Of a stretch of DNA of 14,348 nt, positions 1 through 8,640 are shown piece by piece (position 1 is the stretch's first letter; each line of letters opens with the position of its first letter). The position numbers and the translations under genes were made by a program. Origin of the DNA: Bremia lactucae (taxonomy: Eukaryota > Oomycota > Peronosporomycetes > Peronosporales > Peronosporaceae); the NCBI RefSeq assembly GCF_004359215.1, contig NC_090610.1, positions 7,258,622 to 7,272,969 on the forward strand. Reading direction: 5' to 3'. The notes beneath the pieces are model-generated. The model searched no databases. It was not told where the DNA came from and was given only the letters and a program-made list of their open reading frames with translations.

Positions 1-833
1 TTTGAACTTGTCATGTGCTGCGTCGCTTCCAAGACGAACAGCCATACATCGTTTGGCTTGGCAGAGCTGCTGCTACTGCTTACACCGAAATCGCTTCGTA
101 TCATTCTGGACTCGCAAAGGGCAATCCGCGATCTGGTGTCCTTGTTTGCCGCGATCTGGTGTCCTTGTTTGCCGCAATTCTGGCACGCACCAGTCTTCTT
201 CACCGACCGTCCTTCGCGCTTAGCATCCTTCATGATAAATGCTTGACAAGACGCAGCTCCGTTGCTGCCCTGCTCCTTGCGCTTCATGTCCTCGCGTAGG
301 AGTCGAGACGTCACCAGCTTCCAAGTCAACGTATCCGCGCGCGATTCCAACACCGTGATAAGAAGCTGCAACGAGTCACCAAGACTCCCAAAAAGCGTGA
401 TAACCAAGTCGTCCTCGCTCACCGAGACCTTTACATCGTCGAGTTGCTCCGCTAGCATTCTGAGCTTGCTGATAAGTTCCACGACATTATTATCTTCTTC
501 CATCATTGTTGTGATGAAACGTCGACGAAGAAAGAGCTTGTTTGCGAGGCCCCTCTTCTCGAAGTGTCCTTTCAGTCGTGACCATGCATCATGCGCAACA
601 CTTGACGATAGGACCAGCGACAGCTGCGAGTCTTTCATTGTGAGAAATCACCGCTAGTGTCCCTCGAGTCTACCTGTTAAAGGTCGCCTGGTCCACCTGC
701 ATTCGTGCAGTACTCCAGCTTGATCTACTCCCTACAAGTCCTATTCCTCCAGCACCATCTGCATCTTGAACTTCCACGTGTGAAAGTTTATGTCATCGAA
801 TTTGTTGATCCGACTTGGTGTTGAGGCATTCGT
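1..833 (-). pseudogene. Ty1/copia gag-protease fragment, copy A (partial)
   Basis: Read on the minus strand this is a copia Gag (UBN2/gag-polypeptide type), which would form the retrotransposon capsid. The Gag opening F-D-x-x-N-F-H-T-W-K-F-K-M-Q-M lies near 740-805, the central helical part follows (S-x-L-x-S-S near 600, HFEKR near 550, E-x-L-D-D-V near 430), and S-R-A-D-T-L-T-W-K-L lies near 320-350. A CQNCGKQGH zinc knuckle lies near 150-190, and a protease-like stretch ending Q-H-M-T-S-S-K reaches base 1. The codon where copy B has its ATG is ACG here (831-833). Stops lie in the N-terminal part, and a 23-bp duplication at 128-173 shifts frame inside the knuckle. Plus-strand ORFs over this stretch are antisense shadows. 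The domain call is firm; the exact ends are not. Confidence 0.8.
128..173. repeat. 23-bp tandem duplication in the zinc knuckle of copy A
   Basis: A 23-base unit beginning GCGATCTGG occurs at 128-150 and again, identically, at 151-173. The other copies have the region once. Because 23 is not a multiple of three, it breaks the knuckle frame just after the Cys-Cys-His part. Confidence 0.95.
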
Positions 834-834
834 G

Positions 835-1260
835 AAAGCGAAGGCTGTGTGTTGGGCGGGAAGGCAGAGTTGGCGGCGCTTGGGCGTATAACCTGATGTT
901 AAAGGTCAAATGAGCACTAGTTGGCAAACTGCAAAGCAAATTTATTAAAGGTCCTTAGTTCGCAAACTGTTTGCTACCTCGAAGCCTACTGGATACTCTA
1001 CTGGATTTACTTTTTGACTGCATCTATTCAAGTCAATCAGCTTTTACCACGCGGAGGTCTCATTTTGAAGTCGATCCTCCCCATTTTGAAGTCGATCCTC
1101 GCCCATTTTGAAGTCGATCTTCGCTCATCTTGAAGTTGATCCTCGCTATGTTTAAGTTGATCATCGGTCTTCGCGGAACCGTCTTTTGTGCTGTCGTATG
1201 TAGTGGGTCGCTGTCGTGCTATGTCGATGATCCATTGGTGCTTACCGCTACGTCTCATGC
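835..1260 (-). repeat. Leader or LTR-like block upstream of copia copy A
   Basis: This non-coding block separates the end of copy B's protease-like region from the start of copy A's Gag (minus-strand reading). It carries a 20-22 bp minisatellite (1061-1168), a conserved CGTGGTAAAAGCTG stretch (about 1037-1052) and an AATAAA on the minus strand near 943. The same order recurs at 2236-2685. The position before Gag, the polyadenylation-like signal and the promoter-like repeats suggest a copia LTR plus 5' leader, but I could not place TG...CA ends, so LTR identity is an inference. Confidence 0.5.
1061..1168. repeat. 21-22 bp minisatellite, five units
   Basis: Units of the form CATTTTGAAGTCGATCCTCG(CC) start at 1061, 1082, 1104, 1126 and 1148; the last two are more diverged. 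On the minus strand one frame reads an R-I-D-F-K-M-G repeat, which I take as incidental. Confidence 0.9.
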
Positions 1261-2234
1261 ATGCAGAGGTGCATCCTTAACAACATAACTTGTGCGCAAC
1301 TTTGCCGTTCAAGGTGCTTATCGGCAACAAGATGAACGTCATTGGGAATAATACTTTGTAGTTCTGCATGAACTTCTTTGAACTTGTCATGTGCTGCGTC
1401 GTTTCCGAGACGAACAGCCATACATCGTTTGGCTTGGCAGAGCTGCTGCTACTGCTAACCGAGAAAAGATAATTGCTTGAATCTTCAATCTGTGCGACGT
1501 TTGAGCGCTGCGACCGATATCGCTTCGCGTCATTCGGACTTGCGAAGGGCAGTCCGCGATCTAGTGTCCTTGTTTGCCGCAATTCTGGCACGCACCAGTC
1601 TTATTCTCCAGCCATTCTTTGCGCCTAGCATCTTTCATCATAAACTCTTGACAAGACGCAGCTCCGTTGCCGCCCTGCTCCTTGGCTTCATGTCCTCGTG
1701 CAGGAGTCGAGACGTCACCAGCTTCCAAGTCAACGTATCGGCGCGCGATTCCATACCGTGATAGGAAGCTGCAACGAGTCACTGAGACTCTTTAAAAGCG
1801 TGATAACCAAGTCGCCCTCGCTCACCAAGTCCCTTATATCGTCGAGTTGCTCCGTTAGCGTTCTGAGCTTGTTGATGGTTTCCACGACTTCATCACCTTT
1901 TTCCATCATTGTTGTGAAGAAATGTTGACGAAGACAGCGCTTGCTTGCGAGGCTCCTCTTCTCGAAGTGTCTTTTCACTCGTGGTCATGCATCATGCGCA
2001 ACATTTGACGATAGGATCAGCGACAGCTGCGAGTCTTCTATTGCGAGAAATCATCGCTAGTGCCTTCGAGGTTACCTCTTGAAGGTCGCCTGGTCCACCT
2101 GCATTCGTGCAGTGCTCCAGCTTGATCTACTCCCACAAGTTCCTTTCCTTTAGCACCATCTGCATCTTGAACTTCCACGTGTGAAAGTTGGTGCCATCGA
2201 ATTTGTTGATCCTACTTGGTGTAGAGCCATTCAT
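1261..2234 (-). pseudogene. Ty1/copia gag-protease fragment, copy B
   Basis: This is the most complete copy. On the minus strand an ATG at 2232-2234 opens M-N-G-S-T-P-S-R-I-N-K-F-D-G, followed by the N-F-H-T-W-K-F-K-M-Q-M Gag opening and a stop after about 35 codons (W-E-stop). The Gag core continues (HFEKRSLASKR, T-E-Q-L-D-D-I-R-D-L-V-S-E, D-T-L-T-W). A 1-base loss near 1750, relative to the other copies, shifts frame. The knuckle CQNCGKQGH is followed by a stop where copies C and D have Trp. Next comes W-L-F-V-S-E-T-T-Q-H-M-T, at the position of the copia protease active site (normally D-S/T-G), so the catalytic Asp is gone. No integrase, reverse transcriptase or RNase H follows; the next thing is the leader of copy A. 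Confidence 0.8.
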
Positions 2235-2235
2235 G

Positions 2236-2685
2236 GTAGCGAAGGCTGTGTATTGGCGGGAAGGCAGAGTTGGCGGGGTTTGGGCTCATATTCTGCTGTT
2301 AAAGGCCACGTGAGCACTAGTTGGCAGAATGCAAAGCATGTTTATTATAGGTCCTTAGTTCGCAAACTGTTTGCTACCTCTAAGCCTACTGGATACTCTA
2401 CTGGATTTACTTGCTGACTGCATCTTTTCAAGTCAATCAGCTTTTACCACGCGAAGGTCCCATTTTGAAGTCGATCCTCGCCCATCTTGAAGTCGATCCT
2501 TGCCCATTTGAAGTCGATCCCGCCCATCTTGAAGTCGATCCTCGCTCATCTTGAAGATGATCACCGCTTATGTTTAAGTTGTTCATCGATTCTTTGCGGA
2601 ACCGTCTTTTGTGCTGTCGTATGTAGAGGGTCGCTGTCGTGCTATGTCGATGATCCATTAGTGCTTACCGCTACGTCTCATGCAT
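2236..2685 (-). repeat. Leader or LTR-like block upstream of copia copy B
   Basis: This is a clear homologue of 835-1260: same order of the minisatellite, a CGTGGTAAAAGCTG stretch, a block ending in AATAAA on the minus strand (near 2343), and a spacer before the Gag ATG. No equivalent block stands before copy C, where it has been deleted. Confidence 0.5.
2461..2588. repeat. 20-22 bp minisatellite, six units
   Basis: Units start at 2461, 2483, 2505, 2525, 2547 and 2569, with core CATCTTGAAGTCGATCC. This is one unit more than in the 1061-1168 array, so copy number has changed since the blocks duplicated. Confidence 0.9.
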
Positions 2686-3510
2686 GCAGAGGTGCATCCT
2701 TAACAATAGTAACTTGTGCGCAACTTTGCCGCTCAAGGTGCTTATCGGCAACAAGATGAACGTCAATTGGGAATATACCTTGTAGTTCTGCATGAACTTC
2801 TTTGAACTTGTCATGTGCTGCGTCGCTTCCGAGACGAACAGCCATACATCGTTTGGTTTGGCAGAGCTGCTGCTACTCCTTTCACCGAAATCGCTTCGTC
2901 TCATTCTGGACTCGCGAAGGGCATCCGCGATCCAGTGTCCTTGTTTGCGTCAATTCTGGCACGCACCAGTCTTCTTCAGCGGCCGTCCTTTGCGCTTAGT
3001 ATCCTTCATCATAAAGCTTGACAAGAGGCAGCTCCGTTGCCGCCCTGCTCCTTGCGCTTCATGCCCTCGTGTAAGAATCGAGACGTCATAAGCTTCCAAG
3101 TCAACGTATCCGCGCGCGATTCCAACACCGTGAGAAGAAGCTGCAACGAGTCACTAAAACTCCCAAGAAACGTGATTCCCATGTATTTCTCGTTCATTGG
3201 GGCCCTCACATCGTCGAGTTGCTCCGCTAGCATTCTGAGCTTGTTGATGGGTTCCACGACATCATCATCTTCTTCCATCATTGTTGTGAAGAAACGTCGA
3301 CGAAGAAGAGCTTGTTTTCGTGGCTCCTCTACTCGAAGTATCCTTCCTGTCCTGCGCATTACTTGACGATCGGACCAACCAGCGGCAGCAGCGAGTCTTC
3401 CGTCGCAAGAAATATTCGCCAGTTTCTTTTTTCGAGCCAAGCTCTTAGAGGTCGTCTGATCCACCGCATTCGGGCGGTGCTCCAGCTTGAATCACGCCCT
3501 ATAAGTCCAT
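2686..3510 (-). pseudogene. Ty1/copia gag-protease fragment, copy C (N-terminus deleted)
   Basis: The minus strand keeps the Gag core: E-E-D-D-D-V-V-E-P-I-N-K-L-R-M-L-A-E-Q-L, S-F-S-D-S-L-Q-L-L and S-R-A-D-T-L-T-W-K-L. The knuckle has its second Cys codon changed to TGA (C-Q-N-stop). The protease-like W-L-F-V-S-E-A-T-Q-H-M-T follows near 2810-2855. Near 3510 the Gag N-terminus stops abruptly and joins the protease tail of copy D. About 590 bp present in copy B (Gag start, leader, minisatellite) is missing. Like copy A, it lacks about 60 bp between knuckle and protease that copies B and D keep. Confidence 0.8.
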
Positions 3511-3926
3511 TCGCATGTAAAGGCGCACCCTTAACAACAGTAACTTGTGCGCAACTTTACCGCTCGAGGTTCTTATCGGTAACGAGATGAACGTCAATTG
3601 GGAAGAAGACCTTGTAGTTCTGCGTAAACTTCTTCGAACTTGTCATGTGCTGCCGTAGCTTCCGAGACAAACAGTCATACATCGTTTGGCTTGGCAGACC
3701 CGCTGCTACTGCCAAACGAGAAAAGAAAATTGCTAGAATCTTCAATCTGTGCGACGTATGAACACTGCGACCGATATCGCTCCGTATCATTCTGGACTCG
3801 CGAAGGGCAATCCGCGATCCAGTGTCCTTGTTTGGCGCAATTCTAGCACGCACCAGTCTTCTTCACCAAGCGTCCTTTGCGCTTAGCATCCTTCATCATA
3901 AACGCTTGAAAGACGCAGCTCCGTTG
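3511..3926 (-). pseudogene. Ty1/copia gag-protease fragment, copy D (cut by gap)
   Basis: Only the knuckle-to-protease part is visible before the assembly gap. The knuckle reads C-stop-N-C-A-K-Q-G-H-W-I-A-D-C, with a CAG to TAG change. The protease-like motif again has V-S-E in place of D-S-G, plus a one-base insertion. It retains the roughly 60-bp segment (GAGAAAAGAAAATTGCTAG...) near 3717-3775 shared with copy B. Confidence 0.75.
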
Positions 3927-4026
3927 NNNNNNNNNNNNNNNNNNNNNNNNNNNNNNNNNNNNNNNNNNNNNNNNNNNNNNNNNNNNNNNNNNNNNNNNNN
4001 NNNNNNNNNNNNNNNNNNNNNNNNNN
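3927..4026. other. Assembly gap, exactly 100 N
   Basis: This is a run of exactly 100 undetermined bases, a usual placeholder for a gap of unknown size. Its left side is copia copy D and its right side is the tail of a family-B gypsy LTR, so the missing sequence should hold at least the rest of that LTR and probably much of an element. Confidence 0.97.
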
Positions 4027-4060
4027 ACTGAAACAGTACATGTCGCAGTGCCCCGTTACA
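4027..4060 (+). mobile_element. Last 34 bp of a family-B gypsy LTR
   Basis: These 34 bases match 13945-13978, the end of the complete LTR B, with one mismatch, and end in the same CCCCGTTACA. The next base begins the interior of LTR A (TCGCTCCT), so element B is inserted inside LTR A. The first visible bases are the loop and 3' arm of a hairpin whose 5' arm lies in the gap. Confidence 0.9.
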
Positions 4061-4528
4061 TCGCTCCTAAAGGCAGAGGAAGACTTTCAGCATAGAGTCG
4101 CTTAATTCTATTTAACTAATGGGTTTAACAACTCAGGGAGTCGTACAAGCTATTAAAACTAAAGGAATCATAGTTTAAGGGATTCAGGGGCTCGTAGAAT
4201 CAAGTGGCAACTAGTACTCAAGCGTATATACCTTAGAAAGGCTTCTATCTCTTACAGATCACTGCGCAAGCCTTAGGAAGGCACTTAACGCTTTAAGATC
4301 AAAAGGGGAATTGCACTTTATTTAATTATTTAATCTAAAACATTTCTTTATCTAATTTATTTATAGATTTTGGCCGCCAGATTTATATCTGGCGGCGACC
4401 ACATTTGTTACCCATTATAAATGGGATTTAAGTAATTAACTATTTTAGATAGGATAAAAGGGCATTTTACCCATAAAGCAAAGTACCACCACAACAACGG
4501 TTCTCCAACCGATGTGTGCCTCATTACA
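4061..4528 (-). mobile_element. Family-A gypsy 3' LTR (outer end replaced by element B)
   Basis: This matches 10634-11019 in the same direction and 11020-11505 in reverse complement. On the minus strand it begins TGTAATGAGG at 4528, directly after a polypurine tract, as a 3' LTR should. The 15 outermost bases (TGTAGCGGAGCTACC in the other copies) are missing at 4061 because LTR B intrudes. It contains the 10-bp-stem hairpin at 4373-4396. Confidence 0.85.
4373..4396. repeat. LTR-A hairpin: GCCGCCAGAT / ATCTGGCGGC, TTAT loop
   Basis: A perfect 10-bp inverted repeat with a 4-nt loop. It recurs at 10969-10992 (one end base changed C to T) and 11151-11174, so it is a fixed feature of the family-A LTR. 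Confidence 0.95.
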
Positions 4529-4540
4529 CCCTCCCCCATC
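4529..4540 (-). promoter_or_regulatory. Polypurine tract of element A
   Basis: The minus strand reads GATGGGGGAGGG immediately before TGTAATGAGG. In LTR retrotransposons this purine tract primes plus-strand DNA synthesis and abuts the 3' LTR. It fixes the element as minus-oriented, in agreement with pol. Confidence 0.85.
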
Positions 4541-4638
4541 AGGCTGTAGACACCGAGTGACAACATTCGCTTCATTTCCTCTTTGAGGTTGGAACTTAAA
4601 TAGCTAACCGTTCGGTTGTGTTTTATTTCCTTTGTCTC

Positions 4639-5310
4639 ATGACAATTAAGCGTGAGTCACAGACTCTTAGTACCTTCGTCGACGATGAGTGGATGGTGGA
4701 CTTTAAAAGTCACTCTCCATCAGAGGATCAGGAGAAAGAGCGTCGTGCTTACACGCCTTCGTCTCCGGATGAACGTCGGCGGGCCCCGAATCCGTTCTCA
4801 GAACGTGGTGCCGCTGATGTCTTAACTGCATTGAGCAGGACACGGGACCCTGAGTCCAACATCATTACTACTCCGCTCGATGAAGAGCAAGAGCAAGCAA
4901 TCCTCATAGAGAAACAAGCTCGTCGTTGAGCTGCCGAGATAGCGAAATTTAAAGCTCACAGTGAATACAGATTCACTCCGCTTAGTGCCAATGAGCGTCT
5001 CAAAGAGATAGCGGATCACAGCTTGGGCATCTGGATCTCCGGTGACCCGGCGACGACGCCGGAGGAGATCGCTGCTCGCGGCGTTCTTCATGAGCTATAC
5101 CGTATGCCAAAGGTAATGACGCGAAGTCAGTATCTGACGCGTTTACATGATCAAGCCCATGGGGCTTCGGTGACCTCCGTGAGGGATATTCCGATCGTTT
5201 TGTTTCCAAACGAAACAAGGAGTGAAAACGAAGTCTCATTTGAGAACTGGGTCCACCGGGCCCGCCGCCTTCGTAATATTTGGAATACTAGAGTCTGCGG
5301 ATATGGCTGA
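4639..5310 (+). pseudogene. Antisense ORF of element A, unknown protein
   Basis: I do not recognise this protein. It begins M-T-I-K-R-E-S-Q-T-L-S at an ATG 99 bp inside the polypurine tract and runs in one frame to 5310, with a single in-frame TGA at 4927-4929 (R-R-stop-A-A-E) that does not end the protein-like character. It is hydrophilic and charged, with acidic and proline/serine-rich stretches early (residues 10-60), then K-F-x-A-H-S-E-Y-R-F-T-P-L and S-F-E-N-W-V-H-R-A-R-R-L-R. I see no signal peptide or membrane segment. A continuation in the +1 frame (M-A-D-V-R-L-E-R-M-L... to a stop at 5606-5608) suggests one frameshift near 5285. It is antisense to the element and convergent with pol. 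It could be an extra retrotransposon gene or a captured host fragment. Confidence 0.55.
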
Positions 5311-5608
5311 TGTTCGTTTAGAACGGATGCTTCACTTCGATTTCGCTAAGCTTAAGGCGAAAGGCCAGTTACGTTCGGCACTTACGCCACAAAACGAAGA
5401 AAGGCCTAGCCAGTATTTCAGTGCTTCGGTTGACCGTACAACCAAGGATCGAAGCCGCACTGAGGCTATAGATCCACCTAATCCCACGTCTAGTGGTGGA
5501 AAGCGTCGTTTGACGCGAGTTGACCCTGAGCTTGGCGCTCAGAAACGTCAACGGCGTACGAGCAATCTTGCCGAAGAGGTACCTCGAACCCCCAAGAGTT
5601 TTCAGTAG
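5311..5608 (+). pseudogene. Probable frameshifted C-terminal part of the antisense ORF
   Basis: The open frame continues M-A-D-V-R-L-E-R-M-L-H-F-D-F-A-K-L-K-A-K-G-Q-L from about 5302, in a different frame from 4639-5310, and ends at TAG 5606-5608. It is basic near the end (K-R-R, Q-K-R-Q-R-R). The last 119 bases overlap the chromodomain of pol on the other strand, so that part may be antisense shadow rather than real coding. Confidence 0.35.
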
Positions 5609-6060
5609 AGGGGTTCACCCGATACTGGTATTGGCCCTTACGACGACATCGCTTTAAAAGTTCTCCACGTGAAATTGAAGGTTCCCTCACGCATAAAGCA
5701 GCGCGGGAGGGGTCCGAATCTTGACGGAAGCATTTGATGCTCCAACGCACGATGTGCAACTTCTTCACGAGGGCCTTGCTCGGGTTTAGTGCTCTTTTCT
5801 TGAGGCGGTTCAGAACCGTCTTTCGATGCTGGAGCGTCACCTCGTTTAGAGGGTCAGCTTGACATTCTCGTGAGGATGCAGCAATCTGCGGCACGACCGC
5901 CTGTCTCGGCGCAAGCGCTTTAAGTCCACGTAGGAAGGGTCCCGACATGGCTTAAGCAAGCCAACGTAGAACACTAGGTGTGTACGCAGATTGCTAGAAA
6001 GGTTTTGCGTGTAAGCCAGGCCCTTCTTGGCCACGACCGTATGGTCCAATAAAGCGCGGG
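5490..6060 (-). pseudogene. Integrase C-terminus and chromodomain of element A
   Basis: The minus strand near 6030-5940 reads K-L-H-P-R-F-I-G-P-Y, then V-V-A-K-K-G-L-A-Y-T-Q-N-L and V-F-Y-V-G-L-L-K-P, the usual G-P-F/Y module and tail of a gypsy integrase. Further on, Q-Y-Q-Y-R-V...E-N-S-W-G-F-E-V-P-L-R-Q-D-C resembles a chromodomain (aromatic strand, then E-N-S-W-E), which in chromoviruses steers integration to modified chromatin. The expected W-R-G-Y-P piece is missing, a deletion of several residues. The frame stops at 5490-5492. Several frameshifts lie between the modules. Confidence 0.7.
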
Positions 6061-7170
6061 TGCAATTTGGTCTTGAAGACTGCGGAAACCAAGTTAGTAG
6101 GTAGATTTTAGCGTTTATAAAACTCGGTCTCCAACCACATAAGAATTAATACAGCTTCTGGCTTTAACATCTGCTTGTTCTTTTTTTTGTCTTGGTTATC
6201 AGCCATCTTGTCCCGTACATGTCTTAAGACACTTTATCGCGTCGCAAGAGACTCGCTTACTGTTTCCGAACGGTAACAGGGCTGATATCAGCAAGCCTAT
6301 CAGCTAATTCTCCCCCACCAAGCCCTGAACCACGCAGCCGTATCATTGATGAAACGCGTGGGTGGGTGAGACCGTTGACATAGAACGGAGTATAGCCTGT
6401 AGAGGCATGTACAGCGTTTTTTAGCGCACTCTACCACTGGGACCATTGAGCTTCAGCGCTTTGGTGTCCGAGCAAACACACTGAGTAAAACGATCCCAAT
6501 GACGCGATTGGCACGCTTAGTGTGATCATCGTTCTGCGATGGTCCGCGGTGGATATGTCCAATCTGGTGCCATGCACTCGAAAAATCGATTGCCAGAATT
6601 TATCCGTGAAACGGGGGTCCCGATCAGAGACAATCACCGCTGGCAAACCGTGTTGTCAAAACACGCGATCGATGAACAGCCTTGCTGTACCTTCAGTATC
6701 AATGGTATCCGGCACAGCCGCTAAATGAGCCAATTTGCTCAATGGATCAACAAAGACCACTATGCCAGAGTTACCGGCCAAATCTTTCGGTAGACCGAAA
6801 ACAAAATCCATACTATTGGACTCCCAACAACCTATGGGTACGGGAAGGCTCGTCAGTAACGCAACAGCATTCGCCGAAGGTTTGACCCGTTGGCAAGTTT
6901 CGCATGTGCGAACATATGTGCTGACCCATTTGTAAAGTTTGGGCCACCAATAAATCTGGCTTATAGAGCCGTAGGTCTTTTCTTTTCCAAGATGGAAACC
7001 AAGGACAGTGCGTGTGCCTCATAACGGATTCGGTTCTTCAGATCCTCATCATGAGGAACAACGACACGCGCAAGGTCCGCAGTGTCCGTGCAATAAAGCA
7101 ACAGGCCGTTATCGATAAAAAAACGATGTAACCTCGCACGCAAACGTGCCAGCAATTTATTTTCTGAATC
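6061..7170 (-). pseudogene. Integrase core of element A
   Basis: In minus-strand order: a decayed zinc-binding region (V-V-V-P-H-D-E-D-L-K-N-R-I near 7040), T-C-E-T-C-Q-R-V-K-P near 6890-6910, the first catalytic Asp in S-M-D-F-V-F-G (codon 6806-6808), and the second Asp in V-S-D-R-D-P-R-F (codon 6623-6625). The third catalytic position, normally Glu before R-A-N-R, appears as AAG (Lys, 6516-6518) after a frameshift. N-A-V-H-A-S-T-G-Y-T-P-F-Y-V-N-G follows near 6400. Integrase would insert the cDNA into the genome; this copy is dead from the lost Glu and broken frames. Confidence 0.85.
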
Positions 7171-7249
7171 GGAGTTTTTTAGAGCTCGTAGCAGAGCAAC
7201 ACACTGTTCATCCTTGGCGTAAGCCGAACGGATTAATTAAGGAATAGGC

Positions 7250-7720
7250 GACATGATAATCGTTAAATGAGAGACCTCATAATTCGGCCTGCCTGATAAC
7301 GGATCAGCCAAAGCATTCTGCTTGCCAGGCTTATACTTGACCTGAAAGTTGTACTCGGCGAAAAAGGATAGCCATCGGGCCATTCTCTGTGAGAGATGGG
7401 GCGAGTTAGTCGCCGTGCATAATTACGCGTGATCTGTATATATGACAAACGGCTTAGAGCCGAGCAGATGAACTCTGAATTTGACGAGAGCATACTTCAT
7501 AGTAAGTAACTCTTTGTCATGAACTGGGTAATTCTTTTCCGCAGCTTTAAGTGTCTAGACTCGAACGCAATAACACGTTTACGCCCATCAGTATCCTTAG
7601 TAACAGAGCACTGCCAATGGCAAAATCCGATGCGTCACAGACAACACACCAAGGCCAATTTGGATTTGGCAGTGCCAGGATCGGGGCACGGATATGACTA
7701 TCCTTAACTGCTCAAAAAGC
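7250..7720 (-). pseudogene. RNase H domain of element A
   Basis: The minus strand shows C-D-A-S-D-F-A-I-G-S-A-L near 7640, A-A-E-K-N-Y-P-V-H-D-K-E-L-L near 7530, V-I-Y-T-D-H-A near 7440, and S-P-H-L-S-Q-R-M-A-R-W-L-S then Y-K-P-G-K-Q-N-A-L-A-D-P-L-S near 7310-7400. The catalytic Asp, Glu and Asp of gypsy RNase H are recognisable. A stop follows Y-T-D-H-A, and there are frame changes near 7590. Confidence 0.85.
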
Positions 7721-7799
7721 ATTATGTTCGGTGCTAGCCCAGCACCAATTCGTATCCTTTTTAAGGAGATTAGAAAATGGCCTAGCCATACCAGCGTGA

Positions 7800-8640
7800 T
7801 TTTAGCTATATTTGAGCAAATAATTGGCGAGACCCAACCACTTACGCAAATCCTTTTGGTTCTTAGGAACCGGCCAATCTACTATGGATTTAACCTTAGC
7901 AGGATCCGCTCTAAGACCTCGCTTTCCAATGAAGCATCCTAAAAAAGGAATTTCGTCTGCGCCAAAATGCATTTAGATGCATTGGCATACAATTTATTTG
8001 TGCGCATACACTCGAGCACTGCCCGGAAATGGTCTAAATGGGTTTCCATATCCGACCGACCCTGCTCCGCACGACTATGGACTAAAATGTCATCGAAATA
8101 AGTCTGTGCATAACCTCGATGAAGGCGGAACAGTTGCGTCATTAGACGATTAAATGTTGCCGGGGCGTTGGAAAGCCCTTGTGGCATAACCAACCACTCC
8201 CATAACATACCGCTTGGGTGCTAACCGCTGTAAGCGGGATATAGCTAGCTCGCATGAGCAGCTGGTAGTAACCATCGACTAAGTCCAGTGCACTGTACAT
8301 TGTACATCCCACCATATTGTTTTGAAGAACATCCTTCTACGAAGGGGGGTTGGTGCTGGTAAAGTGGCAGCATTAAGCTTGTTATGGGCATGTACAATGC
8401 GCCATTAACCATTTCGTTTTTTGACACAAAATGTCGGTGTCGAATTAGGGAGATTTGCTCTCTCGTACTATTCCAGCCTCGTGCTTAGCAGGGAAGAATT
8501 GTCAATGACGTCAGACGGCTCCCTTGGTATAGGCCACTGTCGTGTGACACAGTATTTGGCTCCCGGAACCAAGTCAATTTCATGACGAACACCTCTATCC
8601 GGAGGTAAAACAGATGGTGGATTATTACATACCACATCTT
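7800..8640 (-). pseudogene. Reverse transcriptase of element A
   Basis: Minus strand: the N-terminal P-P-S-V-L-P-P-D-R-G-V-R-H-E-I-D-L-V-P-G near 8570-8630, motif A S-A-L-D-L-V-D-G-Y-Y-Q-L-L (Asp codon 8283-8285), then W-L-V-M-P-Q-G-L-S-N-A-P-A-T-F and the catalytic Y-F-D-D box at 8089-8100. The connection reads G-L-R-A-D-P-A-K-V near 7910. Catalytic Asp residues are kept, but the frame changes near 8230, 8330 and 7940. The enzyme would copy element RNA into cDNA in the virus-like particle; this copy cannot make a whole protein. Confidence 0.9.

Noticed and set aside
262..657. 131-codon plus-strand open frame (and similar ones at 1477-1761, 1698-1928, 3037-3366)
   Set aside because: These are antisense to the copia Gag core; the minus strand carries the recognisable Gag residues, and the plus-strand translations are Ser/Arg-rich artefacts.
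1061..1168. Possible CRISPR-like array
   Set aside because: Units are directly adjacent 20-22 bp repeats with no unique spacers, in a eukaryotic retrotransposon setting; it is a minisatellite.
1037..1258. Minus-strand frame containing R-I-D-F-K-M repeats
   Set aside because: It is a translation of the minisatellite and leader block; no known domain, and the second copy is broken.
4822..5091. Minus-strand frame opposite the antisense ORF of element A
   Set aside because: Low protein-like quality (Arg and Ser runs) and no pol or other motif; the plus strand is more convincing.
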